A stretch of 64,000 bases of DNA from Chlorogloeopsis fritschii PCC 6912 (GTDB lineage Bacteria > Cyanobacteriota > Cyanobacteriia > Cyanobacteriales > Nostocaceae). A program made the position numbers and the translations under genes. Shown here one piece after another: positions 18,893 to 27,504 of this stretch. Every line of letters starts with the position of its first letter. The first letter of the stretch is position 1. The stretch is from assembly GCF_000317285.1 (NCBI RefSeq), contig NZ_AJLN01000084.1, positions 62,001-126,000 of the forward strand. The letters run 5' to 3'. Below the pieces are notes generated by a model that saw only the letters and a list, made by a program, of their open reading frames with translations, was not told the DNA's origin and searched no databases.

Positions 18893-19954
18893 TCAAGAAT
18901 CGCTAAACTGCTCAATTATCCCGCCACCTAAAACTTTTTCCCCTTCATACCACACCGCCGCTTGTCCGGGGGTGATGCTAAATTGAGGTTCATCGAATAC
19001 AATCCGCACGCGGGAGTTCTCTAAAGGAATTACCGTTACTGGTACGGGATGGGAACGATAACGAATTTGGACTTCCGCACGAATCGGGCTTGTGGGTTCA
19101 GCCATAGATACCCAATTCACCCGATGCACCGTACATTCTGGCTGCGTTGCCTTGGTGCGATCGCCCACAATCACCTTGTTGTTAACTGCATCTAAAGCAA
19201 TCACATACAACGGTTCGGCAGCAGCGATCCCCAAACCTTTACGCTGTCCAATCGTGTAATGGTGGACACCATCATGCTGTCCCAAAACTTTGCCATCGGT
19301 GTCAACGATATCACCAGTTTTGGGAGCCAGATATTTATCCAAGAATTGTCGCATTGAGCCATTAGCTTCAACTAAACATAAATCTTGGCTTTCGGGTTTA
19401 TCAGCAGTCTTGAGATTGTATTCACTAGCTATGCGGCGAGTCTCGCTTTTTTGCATCTCACCCAGAGGAAATACAGAACCAGCTAGTAAATCCTGAGACA
19501 AGTCATAGAGAAAATAAGACTGGTCTTTATTGCGATCAACAGCCCGCAACAGTTCGTAACGTTTGGTTTCTTCGCTATAACGAATTCGGGCATAATGACC
19601 AGTAGCAATGCGATCGCACCCTAAATTTTCGCGGGCATATTGCAACATCGGCCCGAATTTCACAGTTTTATTGCACTGCGAGCAAGGTAAAGGCGTGATG
19701 CCAGCACTGTAACCGCTAACGAGATAATCAACGATATTTGTTTGAAAGACTTCTCGAATATCAACAACGTGATGGGAAATGCCTAGCTGCTCACAAATAA
19801 AAGCTGCATCAATCATACCTTCAGAGCAACACTGACCCTTGCCTTTCATCAGCCAAAGGGTCAAACCAATCACTTCATAGCCTTGATTGTGCAAAATTGC
19901 GGCAGCGGTGGAACTGTCAACGCCGCCAGAAAGTCCAACAACGACTTTTTTCAT
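18893..19954 (-). CDS. mnmA: tRNA-specific 2-thiouridylase MnmA
   Basis: A 353-residue enzyme that thiolates U34 of tRNA-Glu, -Gln and -Lys. The N-terminal PP-loop ATPase motif GLSGGVDSS sits at 8-16. The first catalytic Cys is in [12 protein letters not shown], and the second is in [13 protein letters not shown]. The family [11 protein letters not shown] segment and a C-terminal beta-barrel ([10 protein letters not shown] through [23 protein letters not shown]) complete it. Length is normal. It is followed at 200 bases by pheT on the same strand, but probably has its own promoter. Confidence 0.95.
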   Translation of the reverse strand: MKKVVVGLSGGVDSSTAAAILHNQGYEVIGLTLWLMKGKGQCCSEGMIDAAFICEQLGISHHVVDIREVFQTNIVDYLVSGYSAGITPLPCSQCNKTVKFGPMLQYARENLGCDRIATGHYARIRYSEETKRYELLRAVDRNKDQSYFLYDLSQDLLAGSVFPLGEMQKSETRRIASEYNLKTADKPESQDLCLVEANGSMRQFLDKYLAPKTGDIVDTDGKVLGQHDGVHHYTIGQRKGLGIAAAEPLYVIALDAVNNKVIVGDRTKATQPECTVHRVNWVSMAEPTSPIRAEVQIRYRSHPVPVTVIPLENSRVRIVFDEPQFSITPGQAAVWYEGEKVLGGGIIEQFSDS

Positions 19955-20183
19955 CTCAGTAAATATTGCTAGGCGACTAGTTTATAAGTTAACACTGTGT
20001 AATTACTATGACAGGTAATTTACTGACTACGTACAAAAGTGTCTGTGCTATTACCAGCAATTAAAATTCCCGACTGATAAAAGACTTCAGCCTTTAGCCT
20101 GAAATTGATTTCAGGTTCAAGGGGGGATTTTGACAACAACTTGGTTTCTGTAAAAAATTTTCTATCAACTTTTGCTTGCTAAT

Positions 20184-21035
20184 ATGTCGAATGTATCACT
20201 AATTCAACTTATAGCATTTGATCGCTTTGCCCAACCATCTTTAATTCTCCATGCTGTGTTGGGATCTTTTTTAGCAAACATATTCCATTCTCTCCCTACA
20301 GCAGCGCAAATTCCGATGAGAAGAGAATTATTGGCGCAACAGCCAGCAGTTTATGATGGATTACCACCACAACCGCCTCTGCCATTTGTTCCAGCAACTA
20401 ACCAAGCATTACCGCCACCGCAGATAAACAATGGAAATTATTCTATTTTCCAACAAAACGCTTCTCCTCCAGTGTATATACACGGTCAAGAATATCCGCA
20501 GTACCAAGTTGTGCCCTCTCCTTTAAGTAGACAGAATAGCCAAAATTTCGAGCGCTACTTAGTTTACGTAGATAGCAATAATCCTCAAACCCTCCAACAA
20601 ATACGTCTGATTGAACCCGCAGCCTATATGCGGAACTTTCAAGGACGCTCCGTAATTCAAGTCGGTATATTTAACAAAGCATCTAACGCTCAACAGCGCG
20701 TCCAGCAACTAGCAGCTTCTGGTATAAATCAAGGACGAATTGCTAGCTTTGCTAACGGACAGGAGACTCCGAGTAACTTGAATATCAAAAATTCTCAAAC
20801 AGCAAATTCTAAATATTACTACGTAGCCATTCCCGCCAGTGCACAAGATATACCTTCTATTACCAATCAAATTCGCAGTAATATTGTACAAAGACCAACC
20901 ATTAGTACTAGAAACCAACCGCGTGGTTCGCACGTAGCAGTTGGCCCTTTTAAAGACAGAACGCAGGCGGAACAATGGAGCCGCTATTTGCAAAGTTTAG
21001 GATTTGGTAATGCCAGGGTTTACTACGGAAGATAG
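20184..21035 (+). CDS. Secreted Pro/Gln-rich protein with SPOR-like C-terminal repeats
   Basis: About 283 residues. A hydrophobic N-terminal stretch ending LPTAAQ is likely an export signal. A low-complexity Pro/Gln/Asn region follows (PAVYDGLPPQPPLPFVPATN). Then come two copies of a module: YLVYVDSNNPQTLQQIRLI with IQVGIFNKASNAQQRVQQL, and YYYVAIPASAQDIPSITNQI with VAVGPFKDRTQAEQWSRYL. The second half of each resembles SPOR-type repeats that bind septal glycans. The same module ends the peptidoglycan-binding protein at 7959-9074. ATG 20184 is preferred over TTG 20172. Likely an envelope or division-associated protein; that is inference. Confidence 0.7.
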   Translation: MSNVSLIQLIAFDRFAQPSLILHAVLGSFLANIFHSLPTAAQIPMRRELLAQQPAVYDGLPPQPPLPFVPATNQALPPPQINNGNYSIFQQNASPPVYIHGQEYPQYQVVPSPLSRQNSQNFERYLVYVDSNNPQTLQQIRLIEPAAYMRNFQGRSVIQVGIFNKASNAQQRVQQLAASGINQGRIASFANGQETPSNLNIKNSQTANSKYYYVAIPASAQDIPSITNQIRSNIVQRPTISTRNQPRGSHVAVGPFKDRTQAEQWSRYLQSLGFGNARVYYGR

Positions 21036-21112
21036 AAAATTGAGATTTTGGCTTTGGGGTTTGGGATTTTAGATTAATCTAAAATTTGAACTCCCAAATC
21101 CAAAACTGACTG

Positions 21113-22759
21113 ATGAACAGGCAAGAACAAATTTCGCAAATTGTAGTCACAGCACAACAGATGCGTGACATCGAAGCGCGTATCTTTGCAGCAGGAATGC
21201 CTGTAGCGGCTTTGATGGAAAAAGTGGCAGGACTTATTGCCAGTCGCATTCAGACACTGTATCTTTCAGAAGACACAATCTTAGGAGACGCGGAGAGAGA
21301 AAAATTCCCCGCGTCACCGCGTCACCGCGTCACTGCGTCCTCTTCATTTCCGCGTTTAAATAAAATTGGAATTCTCGTCGGCCCCGGTCATAATGGGGGA
21401 GATGCTTTAGTAGTTGCTCGTGAATTGCACTTTCAAGGGCTGGAAGTGTGCATCTGGTGCCCATTCTCTAAGCTCAAGGAACTAACTTCACAACATTTAC
21501 AGTATGCTCAAAGTTTGGGCATTCCATGTTATCAATCAATAGAAGATTTACCAGATTGTGATTTATTGGTCGATGGCTTGTTTGGATTTGGGTTAGAAAG
21601 AGAATTAAAAGATTCTGTAGCGAGTGCCATCAATCATTTAAATGATAAATCTGTGCCAATTATCAGTATTGATGTGCCTTCCGGTTTGCATACAGACACT
21701 GGCGAAGTCTTGGGAACTGCCATCCGTGCTAGCTACACATTTTGTCTGGGTTTGTGGAAGCTAGGTTTATTGCAAGATCAAGCTTTAGAATACGTTGGTA
21801 AAGCCGAGTTAATCGATTTTGATATCCCTTGGGCGGATGTAGAAGCAGTACTGGGAAATCCTCAAGTCAAACGTATTATCAGAGCAACTGCACTTTCCAC
21901 TTTGCCCTTACCCCGTCCTCCCGTTACTCATAAGTATAAAGAAGGACATTTACTACTCATTTGTGGTTCGCGTCGCTATTCTGGAGGAGCAATTTTAACA
22001 GGTTTGGGAGCCAGGGCGAGTGGAGTGGGAATGCTGTCAATTGCCGTGCCAGAGTCTATTAAATCGATCATGGTAAGTCACTTACCAGAAGCTTTGATTG
22101 TCGGATGTCCAGAAACCAAAACAGGTGCGATCGCTCAACTGCAATTACCAGAAAACACTGACTTAAGTTCCTTTAGTGCGATCGCTTGTGGCCCTGGATT
22201 AACCAAAGATGCCGTCCCTATTGTGCAACAAGTGTTAGAAAGTGCAAATCCTTTAGTTCTCGATGCCGATGGTTTGAATATTCTAGCGGAAATGGGAACT
22301 AGTCAAACATTACAAAAAAGAAACGCATTAACAGTACTTACACCCCATACAGGTGAATTCAAGCGATTGTTTCCTGAATTGCCAGATGCCAAGCAAGACA
22401 GAATCAAAGCTGTAAGAGCGGCAGCCAAGGAAAGTGGGGCAGTAGTGCTACTAAAAGGAGCAAGAACTGCCATTGCCGATCCCCAAGGCTCAATTTGGAT
22501 TAATCCCGAAAGTACACCAGCCTTGGCACGAGGTGGTAGTGGTGACGTTTTAACTGGGTTAATGAGTGGATTAATCGCCCAAGCAGTCACACGTCAATTA
22601 CCAATAGAAAAGATGGTAGCAACTGCTGCTTGGTGGCACGCTCAAGCGGGAATCTTAGCAGCCCAAGAACGGACAGAGTTAGGAGTTGATGCGTTTACAC
22701 TGACAGAGTATTTAATTAGAGTAATAAGTACTACATTAGAGATTAGCGATCGCTGTTGA
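21113..22759 (+). CDS. nnrD: Bifunctional NAD(P)H-hydrate epimerase / ADP-dependent dehydratase
   Basis: A 548-residue fusion of NnrE (residues about 10-240) and NnrD (about 255-540), which repairs hydrated NAD(P)H. The epimerase half shows VTAQQMRDIEARIFAAGMP, GPGHNGGDALVVAREL and ISIDVPSGLHTDTGE. The kinase-like half shows THKYKEGHLLLICGSRRYSG, LDADGLNIL, VLTPHTGEFKRLF and ARGGSGDVLTGLMSG. Between the first helix and the GPGHNGGD motif there is an extra stretch (about residues 57-80) coded by a GCGTCACC-type tandem repeat. It keeps the frame and lies in a surface linker. Fusion in this order is the common bacterial form. Confidence 0.93.
   Translation: MNRQEQISQIVVTAQQMRDIEARIFAAGMPVAALMEKVAGLIASRIQTLYLSEDTILGDAEREKFPASPRHRVTASSSFPRLNKIGILVGPGHNGGDALVVARELHFQGLEVCIWCPFSKLKELTSQHLQYAQSLGIPCYQSIEDLPDCDLLVDGLFGFGLERELKDSVASAINHLNDKSVPIISIDVPSGLHTDTGEVLGTAIRASYTFCLGLWKLGLLQDQALEYVGKAELIDFDIPWADVEAVLGNPQVKRIIRATALSTLPLPRPPVTHKYKEGHLLLICGSRRYSGGAILTGLGARASGVGMLSIAVPESIKSIMVSHLPEALIVGCPETKTGAIAQLQLPENTDLSSFSAIACGPGLTKDAVPIVQQVLESANPLVLDADGLNILAEMGTSQTLQKRNALTVLTPHTGEFKRLFPELPDAKQDRIKAVRAAAKESGAVVLLKGARTAIADPQGSIWINPESTPALARGGSGDVLTGLMSGLIAQAVTRQLPIEKMVATAAWWHAQAGILAAQERTELGVDAFTLTEYLIRVISTTLEISDRC
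21283..21343. repeat. Tandem repeat inserted in frame in nnrE/nnrD
   Basis: GGAGACGCGGAGAG (from about 21282) is followed by tandem CGCGTCAC units (CCGCGTCAC, CGCGTCAC, TGCGTCC) up to about 21343. The two arms are complementary in sense. Base composition is far more GC-rich than the surrounding gene, consistent with insertion of an interspersed repeat that kept the reading frame. Confidence 0.75.
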
Positions 22760-23324
22760 GAGCGTGGTACAGTGACTCGATTGTCCACAAGTACCGAAAC
22801 CGCTAGAATCGTTTTCGCATCTAATGAAAGAAAGAAGGAGATTCTGGTTCAAATTACTAAAATAGAAATATTAATAAATAACAAAATAAGGATGACTTTG
22901 TTCATAGCAGTACTACGGTGGGAAAGTATAGTGAACAGAGATGAAATAAGGAGCTATATCTGTTTTTAACCTTTAGCTGGTCTGATTTAAGCAAACCTGG
23001 ATTAATCACTACTTGAACTAGAGAGGACAAAGGAAATCAAAAGTTAAAAACAAACGATTTACCAAACACGAGCGAAGCTTTGTCAAATAAATTTTTGTGA
23101 CTAAGCTTCTAGATAGGTAAGCATATAATCTTAAGGTGAATGCATTTCAAGTAATGAAGCCTTTGAGCTTACTAGCTTACGCCCTGAAGTAATGGAGAAG
23201 TATCTCTACAATTAAGTAGGACACAGTAGTAATTGATTTCAGATTGCAGAAATTACGATCGGTTGCTCAACTATAAAAAGAAGGTTGCTAATTAGCTCCA
23301 TGTACAAAAAGAAAGGAGATAAAA
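22760..23324. other. Intergenic region upstream of the FKBP gene
   Basis: A 565-base spacer. A 65-codon open frame begins 12 bases after nnrD, but its product is not protein-like. AAGGAGAT at 23313-23320 is the strong RBS of the FKBP gene. No other element recognised. Confidence 0.45.
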
Positions 23325-23753
23325 ATGTTACAAGCCAAACCTGGTGATACTGTGAAAGTTCACTATACAGGCAAATTAGATGATGGTACTGTATTTGATT
23401 CCTCTAGTGGTCGAGATCCTTTACAGTTCTCTATTGGTGAAGGGATAGTCATTCCCGGCTTTGAAGAGGCTGTGGTTGGTATGAGTCCGGGAGAATCCAA
23501 AACTACAAACATTTCAGCCGAACAAGCTTATGGCCCCTATCGTCCAGAATTGGTGATGATAGTAGAACGGCAACGCATACCAACAGATGTATCCCTTGAG
23601 GTTGGACAGCTGCTGCAAATTTCTCAAAGTAGTGGTCAAGCAATTCCAGTTGTTGTCACTAATGTATCAGAAGCTGAAGTGACTCTGGATGCAAATCATC
23701 CCCTGGCAGGACAAGAACTGATTTTCGATATCCAGCTAGTTGAGATTAACTGA
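23325..23753 (+). CDS. FKBP-type peptidyl-prolyl isomerase, SlyD-like
   Basis: A 142-residue cis-trans prolyl isomerase and chaperone. It shows GDTVKVHYTGKLDDGTVFDSS, the FSIGEGIVIPGFEEAVVGM active-site segment, then GESKTTNISAEQAYGPYRPE entering the insert-in-flap chaperone domain (about residues 70-120), and the return strand HPLAGQELIFDIQLVEI. The His/Cys-rich metal-binding tail of E. coli SlyD is absent. Cytoplasmic, with no signal peptide. A strong RBS is located five bases before the ATG, and a hairpin terminator lies 56 bases after the stop, so it is monocistronic. Confidence 0.92.
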   Translation: MLQAKPGDTVKVHYTGKLDDGTVFDSSSGRDPLQFSIGEGIVIPGFEEAVVGMSPGESKTTNISAEQAYGPYRPELVMIVERQRIPTDVSLEVGQLLQISQSSGQAIPVVVTNVSEAEVTLDANHPLAGQELIFDIQLVEIN

Positions 23754-23808
23754 GTGCGATCGCATTTCCCATCGTACAGACTTAGCGCATAAATAGTAGT
23801 AAATACGA

Positions 23809-23843
23809 GGGTGTGTTATTGTAAGGTGACGCACCCTAATTTT
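23809..23843 (+). terminator. Terminator of the FKBP gene
   Basis: GGGTGTGTTA (23809-23818) pairs with TGACGCACCC (23827-23836), with two G-U pairs and an 8-base loop. It is followed by TAATTTT. Confidence 0.65.
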
Positions 23844-24147
23844 ATAGTTTATAATATTACCTAAAAAAGGAAAAAGTTACTTTGATCAATAAAATTTTTT
23901 GCGTAAATTCTCTCAATTAATTTCTGTCTTTAATAATATTTAAATATTTTTACAGTATATATATCCAATTGAATTTAAGCAGATAGTATAATTCTGATTT
24001 AACCCTCTCTAAAAATATTTTTTAAAATTTAATAATTTTGCCTTTTAACTATTATGTATTTTTAGTTTGTGTAAATAACAGTTATTTAGCTTAATTTTAT
24101 GGGAAGCATTAAATATAAGAAGTTTTATATTAATATTCCCAGTTGCA
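23844..24147. other. AT-rich intergenic region upstream of the GAF-GAF kinase
   Basis: About 300 very AT-rich bases without a supported gene. It presumably contains the kinase promoter, but no single element stands out. Confidence 0.4.
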
Positions 24148-26292
24148 ATGGAAGACACATTCATCATCAAACCAATACAATCAAGCTCAAATAATTTAGA
24201 ATCTCAAGCTCAATTAGAGCAACAAAAAGCCATAGCTAGAGTTATAGCTGGCATTCGTAAGTCCCTAGATATAGAAACCATTTTCAAAACGAGTATTACC
24301 GATGTTCGCCAACTGCTCAATGCCGATCGCGTTGTAGTATTTCGATTTTTCCCTAATTTAGGATGGGAAGGAGAATTTCTCTTTGAAGACGTAGCCCCAG
24401 AATGGAAATCTATCATCGCTGAAGGAGCTCACGCTCATTGCTTCGGTGTGCGGTTTGCCGAACTTTATCAGCAAGGGCGTATCAATGTCATTTCTGACAT
24501 TTATCAACAAGATTTTAGCGATTGTTATGTTCAAATATTACAAAGATTTCAAGTCCGCGCCTATATAATTGTACCCTTACTCAAAGGAGAACAACTTTGG
24601 GGATTGTTATGCATTCATCAATGCAGCAGCCCTCGTCACTGGCAGAATGCTGAAATAGAATTTGCCAGTCAAATTGCCGAGTATTTAGAAGTCGCATTAC
24701 AAAAAGCAGATTATCTAGAACAGATAAAAGCACAATCAGCCCAATTAGCACAAGTTGCAGCACGAGAAAGAACAGCACAATGGCAAAAAATTGCAGCCAT
24801 AACCATTGAGAAAATTCGTCAGTCTCTTGATTTAGAAACCATTTTTCGCACAACTACCCAAGAACTTAGGCAACTGCTAACTGCCGATCGCGTTGGTATC
24901 TATCGCTTTAATCCAGACTGGAGTGGTGAATTCGTATTTGAATCAGCGGCTGAAGGTTGGATTCCATTAATACAAGCACAGTTACAGCAACCAGAAATAC
25001 GGAGAAACATTAGCGAATGTAGCGCCAAAGATTTAGCTCGTCCCCCAGTTGTAGATACTTACTTGCAAGATACACAAGGAGGACGCTTCACCAAAGGTGA
25101 ATTATACCGCATTTGTGATAATATCCATAACGCTGGCTTTAACGACTGTTACCTTCAAGTATTAGAAGCTTATCAAGCAAAAGCTTATGTAATTATCGCC
25201 ATATATCACCATCAAAAACTCTGGGGCTTGCTAGCAGTCTATCAAAACTCCAAACCTCGAAAGTGGGAAGAAGACGAGATATATTTACTTCTTCAAATCA
25301 GTACCCAATTAGGTGTGGCTTTACAGCACGCGGAATTACTAGAGCAAACTCAGCGCCAAAAAGAAGAACTTGCCCACACCCTCAAAGAGTTACAGCAGAC
25401 TCAGGCACAGTTGATTCAAAGTGAAAAAATGGCAGGTTTAGGACAGTTAGTGGCTGGGGTAGCTCATGAAATTAACAATCCTGTGAATTTTATCGTTGGT
25501 AACATTAGCTACGTTGCGGAATACACCGAAAATTTGCTGAAAATGCTGCATCTCTACCAGCAACACTATCCCAACCCCATACCAGAAATTCAAGAACAAG
25601 GGGCAGCAATGGAAATAGACTACATCGCAGAAGACTTGCCAACCACTCTTAACTCAATGATGTTAGGTGCAGAGCGCATCTGTGAATTAGTGCTGTCTTT
25701 ACGCACTTTCTCGCGCCTCGATCATGCGGAGATCAAATCAGTTGACATCCATGAAGGCATCGACAGTACCTTGTTGATTTTGCAACATCGACTGAAAAAT
25801 CATGCAGATACTGCTGATATTGAGATCTTGAAGGAATATGGTGAATTACCTTTGGTAGAGTGTCACGCCGCGCAACTCAATCAGGTATTTATGAACATTC
25901 TTAGTAATGCCATTGATGCCTTAGAAGAGGGACTAGGGACTAGGGACTGGGGACTAGGAAGAGCTTTTCCCGATACCCAATCACCAGTACCCAATCACCA
26001 GTACCCAACCCCACAAATCCAGATTCGCACAGAACTTACATCAGATAATTCTATTGTGATTCGCATTCAAGACAATGGGCCGGGCATTCCCGAACAAGTG
26101 CGATCGCGCATTTTTGATCCCTTCTTCACCACCAAAGAACCCGGTAAAGGTACAGGTTTAGGACTATCAATTAGCTACCAAATTATCGTCGAAAAACACG
26201 GCGGACAAATTAAATGTTTTTCTGAACCTGGTAAAGGCAGCGAATTTTGGATTGAAATTCCGATCGCGCGATCGTTTTGTGCGCTCATTTAG
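24148..26292 (+). CDS. GAF-GAF sensor histidine kinase with a repeat insertion in the ATPase domain
   Basis: A 714-residue soluble kinase. GAF 1 (about 30-195) contains [27 protein letters not shown] 2 (about 220-410) has the near-identical [22 protein letters not shown], so the two GAFs are an internal duplication. A short coiled coil ([23 protein letters not shown]) leads into HisKA with the phospho-His in [12 protein letters not shown] (residue 440). The HATPase domain has [11 protein letters not shown] (N box), IQDNGPGIP (G1), [16 protein letters not shown] (F/G2). Between the N box and G1 about 25 extra residues (about 594-622) are coded by inserted tandem repeats. Neither GAF shows an obvious bilin Cys. 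No response regulator is adjacent. This subfamily is abundant in filamentous cyanobacteria. Confidence 0.88.
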   Translation: MEDTFIIKPIQSSSNNLESQAQLEQQKAIARVIAGIRKSLDIETIFKTSITDVRQLLNADRVVVFRFFPNLGWEGEFLFEDVAPEWKSIIAEGAHAHCFGVRFAELYQQGRINVISDIYQQDFSDCYVQILQRFQVRAYIIVPLLKGEQLWGLLCIHQCSSPRHWQNAEIEFASQIAEYLEVALQKADYLEQIKAQSAQLAQVAARERTAQWQKIAAITIEKIRQSLDLETIFRTTTQELRQLLTADRVGIYRFNPDWSGEFVFESAAEGWIPLIQAQLQQPEIRRNISECSAKDLARPPVVDTYLQDTQGGRFTKGELYRICDNIHNAGFNDCYLQVLEAYQAKAYVIIAIYHHQKLWGLLAVYQNSKPRKWEEDEIYLLLQISTQLGVALQHAELLEQTQRQKEELAHTLKELQQTQAQLIQSEKMAGLGQLVAGVAHEINNPVNFIVGNISYVAEYTENLLKMLHLYQQHYPNPIPEIQEQGAAMEIDYIAEDLPTTLNSMMLGAERICELVLSLRTFSRLDHAEIKSVDIHEGIDSTLLILQHRLKNHADTADIEILKEYGELPLVECHAAQLNQVFMNILSNAIDALEEGLGTRDWGLGRAFPDTQSPVPNHQYPTPQIQIRTELTSDNSIVIRIQDNGPGIPEQVRSRIFDPFFTTKEPGKGTGLGLSISYQIIVEKHGGQIKCFSEPGKGSEFWIEIPIARSFCALI
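25929..26013. repeat. Two-arm tandem repeat inserted in frame in the kinase gene
   Basis: The left arm is four GGGACTAG-like units (25929-25958) and the right arm is ACCCAATCACCAGT-like units (25975-26012). The same two-arm arrangement occurs outside genes at 32908-33032. It keeps the kinase frame. Confidence 0.85.
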
Positions 26293-26329
26293 TTAGCGAT
26301 CAGTTATCAGCGAAAAGTAATAGGGTTGG

Positions 26330-26375
26330 CATTGCCTACTAATAGCAAGATATAGTAGGCAATGTTACTTTTATT
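26330..26375 (+). terminator. Terminator of the GAF-GAF kinase gene
   Basis: A perfect 12-bp stem, CATTGCCTACTA (26330-26341) with TAGTAGGCAATG (26353-26364), then TTACTTTTATTT. Confidence 0.8.
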
Positions 26376-26412
26376 TGTGCTCTTTAGGTCATTTACGTAA
26401 GGGAGATACAGT

Positions 26413-27219
26413 ATGAATGAGGAAGACGAGCAGGAATTTGCTCTATACCTTGATGATTCTGGAAGTGCAAAACCAGATCCGAACGATCAATATCCTTTCT
26501 TTGCTATGGGCGGTGTTTTAATTAAGAGAGGTGACGAGAATCTCATTAAAACATTATTAACAGACTTGAAAAACCGTTGGAATATTCCTCAAGAAATACC
26601 TTTACATGGCAATGAAATACGTTCTCGAAAAAAGCGCTTTGCCTGGATAGGAAAACTTCCACAAGAAGAGCAAAATCGCTTTATGGAAGACCTTACAATC
26701 ACCATTATTAGTTGTCCTATCATTGTTCACGCTTGCGTTGTCTCTCGCCATGGATATCTTAAACGCTACTTGGAACTTTACGGCGAGAATACTTGGGAGA
26801 TGATGAAAAGTGCTTTCACAATTTTGGTGGAACGAGCAGCTAAGTATGCAGCCCTCAAAAACGGGACATTAATGGTCTATTTTGAGTCAGCAGGGAAAAC
26901 TGAAGACAAACTGATTAAGCAATACTTTTATGATTTGCGCTCAGTAGGACATCCTTTTGATGCCAACCGTGCTGATAAATACTTTCCTTTGTCAGCTGCT
27001 GATTTGTCTGGACTACTACGCGGTATCGATAGCAAGACAAAAAATAATCCTGTAATGCAAATAGCTGACCTATGCTTGTACCCTGTCGTCCGAAGCAAAG
27101 ACAGCACCAACAATCAAGCTTTTCTATCCCTGAGGAAAGCCAATTTACTTGTAGATTGTTGTTTAGCTTGTAATCAGATTAGTACTATTGGAATTAAATA
27201 CTACTGTTTCGATGACTAA
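26413..27219 (+). CDS. DUF3800 domain protein
   Basis: 268 residues of the DUF3800 family, a widespread group of unknown function suspected to have an RNase H-like fold. The hallmark acidic start is present as FALYLDDSGSAKPD near residues 9-22. The central strand is MVYFESAGKTEDKLI, with a Glu. The C-terminal signature is PVMQIADLCLYPVVRSK, with the conserved Asp. The acidic residues at these three places would form the putative metal site. A GGGAGAT RBS lies eight bases before the ATG. Just beyond the stop codon, and in the opposite direction, lies a compact structured RNA candidate. Members of this family often neighbour structured RNAs and mobile or defence genes, but nothing else mobile is visible here. 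Confidence 0.88.
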   Translation: MNEEDEQEFALYLDDSGSAKPDPNDQYPFFAMGGVLIKRGDENLIKTLLTDLKNRWNIPQEIPLHGNEIRSRKKRFAWIGKLPQEEQNRFMEDLTITIISCPIIVHACVVSRHGYLKRYLELYGENTWEMMKSAFTILVERAAKYAALKNGTLMVYFESAGKTEDKLIKQYFYDLRSVGHPFDANRADKYFPLSAADLSGLLRGIDSKTKNNPVMQIADLCLYPVVRSKDSTNNQAFLSLRKANLLVDCCLACNQISTIGIKYYCFDD

Positions 27220-27221
27220 TA

Positions 27222-27293
27222 CAAACAACAAAACCGCTTTGCAGCGGTTTATGATGCGGCGGTCATACGACCACCCCTAGGCCTTGCCTGACC
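27222..27293 (-). ncRNA. Candidate small structured RNA convergent with the DUF3800 gene
   Basis: Read on the minus strand, about 70 nt downstream of a promoter-like pair can form three successive hairpins. The first is AGGC-AAG-GCCT (27289-27279). The second is GGTGGTC-GTAT-GACCGCC, 7 bp with one G-U pair (about 27275-27258). The third is AAACCGCT-GCAA-AGCGGTTT (27250-27231), a perfect 8-bp stem closed by a GNRA-type tetraloop and followed by TGTTGTTTGT. The last hairpin is a good intrinsic terminator on this strand. The RNA would end about three bases from the DUF3800 stop codon. No protein frame fits. The call rests on structure, promoter and terminator, not on a family match. Confidence 0.5.
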
Positions 27294-27295
27294 TT

Positions 27296-27325
27296 ATACT
27301 ATCTCATGTTTGGCTATAATGTCAA
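27296..27325 (-). promoter_or_regulatory. Promoter-like elements for the candidate small RNA
   Basis: On the minus strand a perfect TTGACA (27325-27320) is followed after 18 bp by TAGTAT (27301-27296). TATAAG overlaps slightly downstream as an alternative -10. Transcription would begin near 27290. Confidence 0.45.
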
Positions 27326-27393
27326 TTTTAAGCAAGTAAGTAATTGTATTAGAAATAGAAGAGCCAGCATAGCTATGAAAATGATATTCAAAC

Positions 27394-27437
27394 AAAAAAA
27401 GCTTGCTTGGCGGAACATCATATACCCAAAGCAAGCT
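27394..27437 (-). terminator. Terminator of the pnt operon
   Basis: On the minus strand AGCTTGCTT (27437-27429) pairs with AAGCAAGCT (27408-27400), followed by a run of seven T. It lies 68 bases after the pntB stop. Confidence 0.8.
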
Positions 27438-27504
27438 CATGTCATTTAGCTGCCAAAGTAATTTCGGATTAGCAATAAATTAAAAATCTGAAACCCAAAA
27501 ACCC

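Noticed and set aside
22772-22969. 65-codon frame after nnrD
   Set aside because: Composition is not protein-like, there is no RBS, and no recognisable motif; judged chance.
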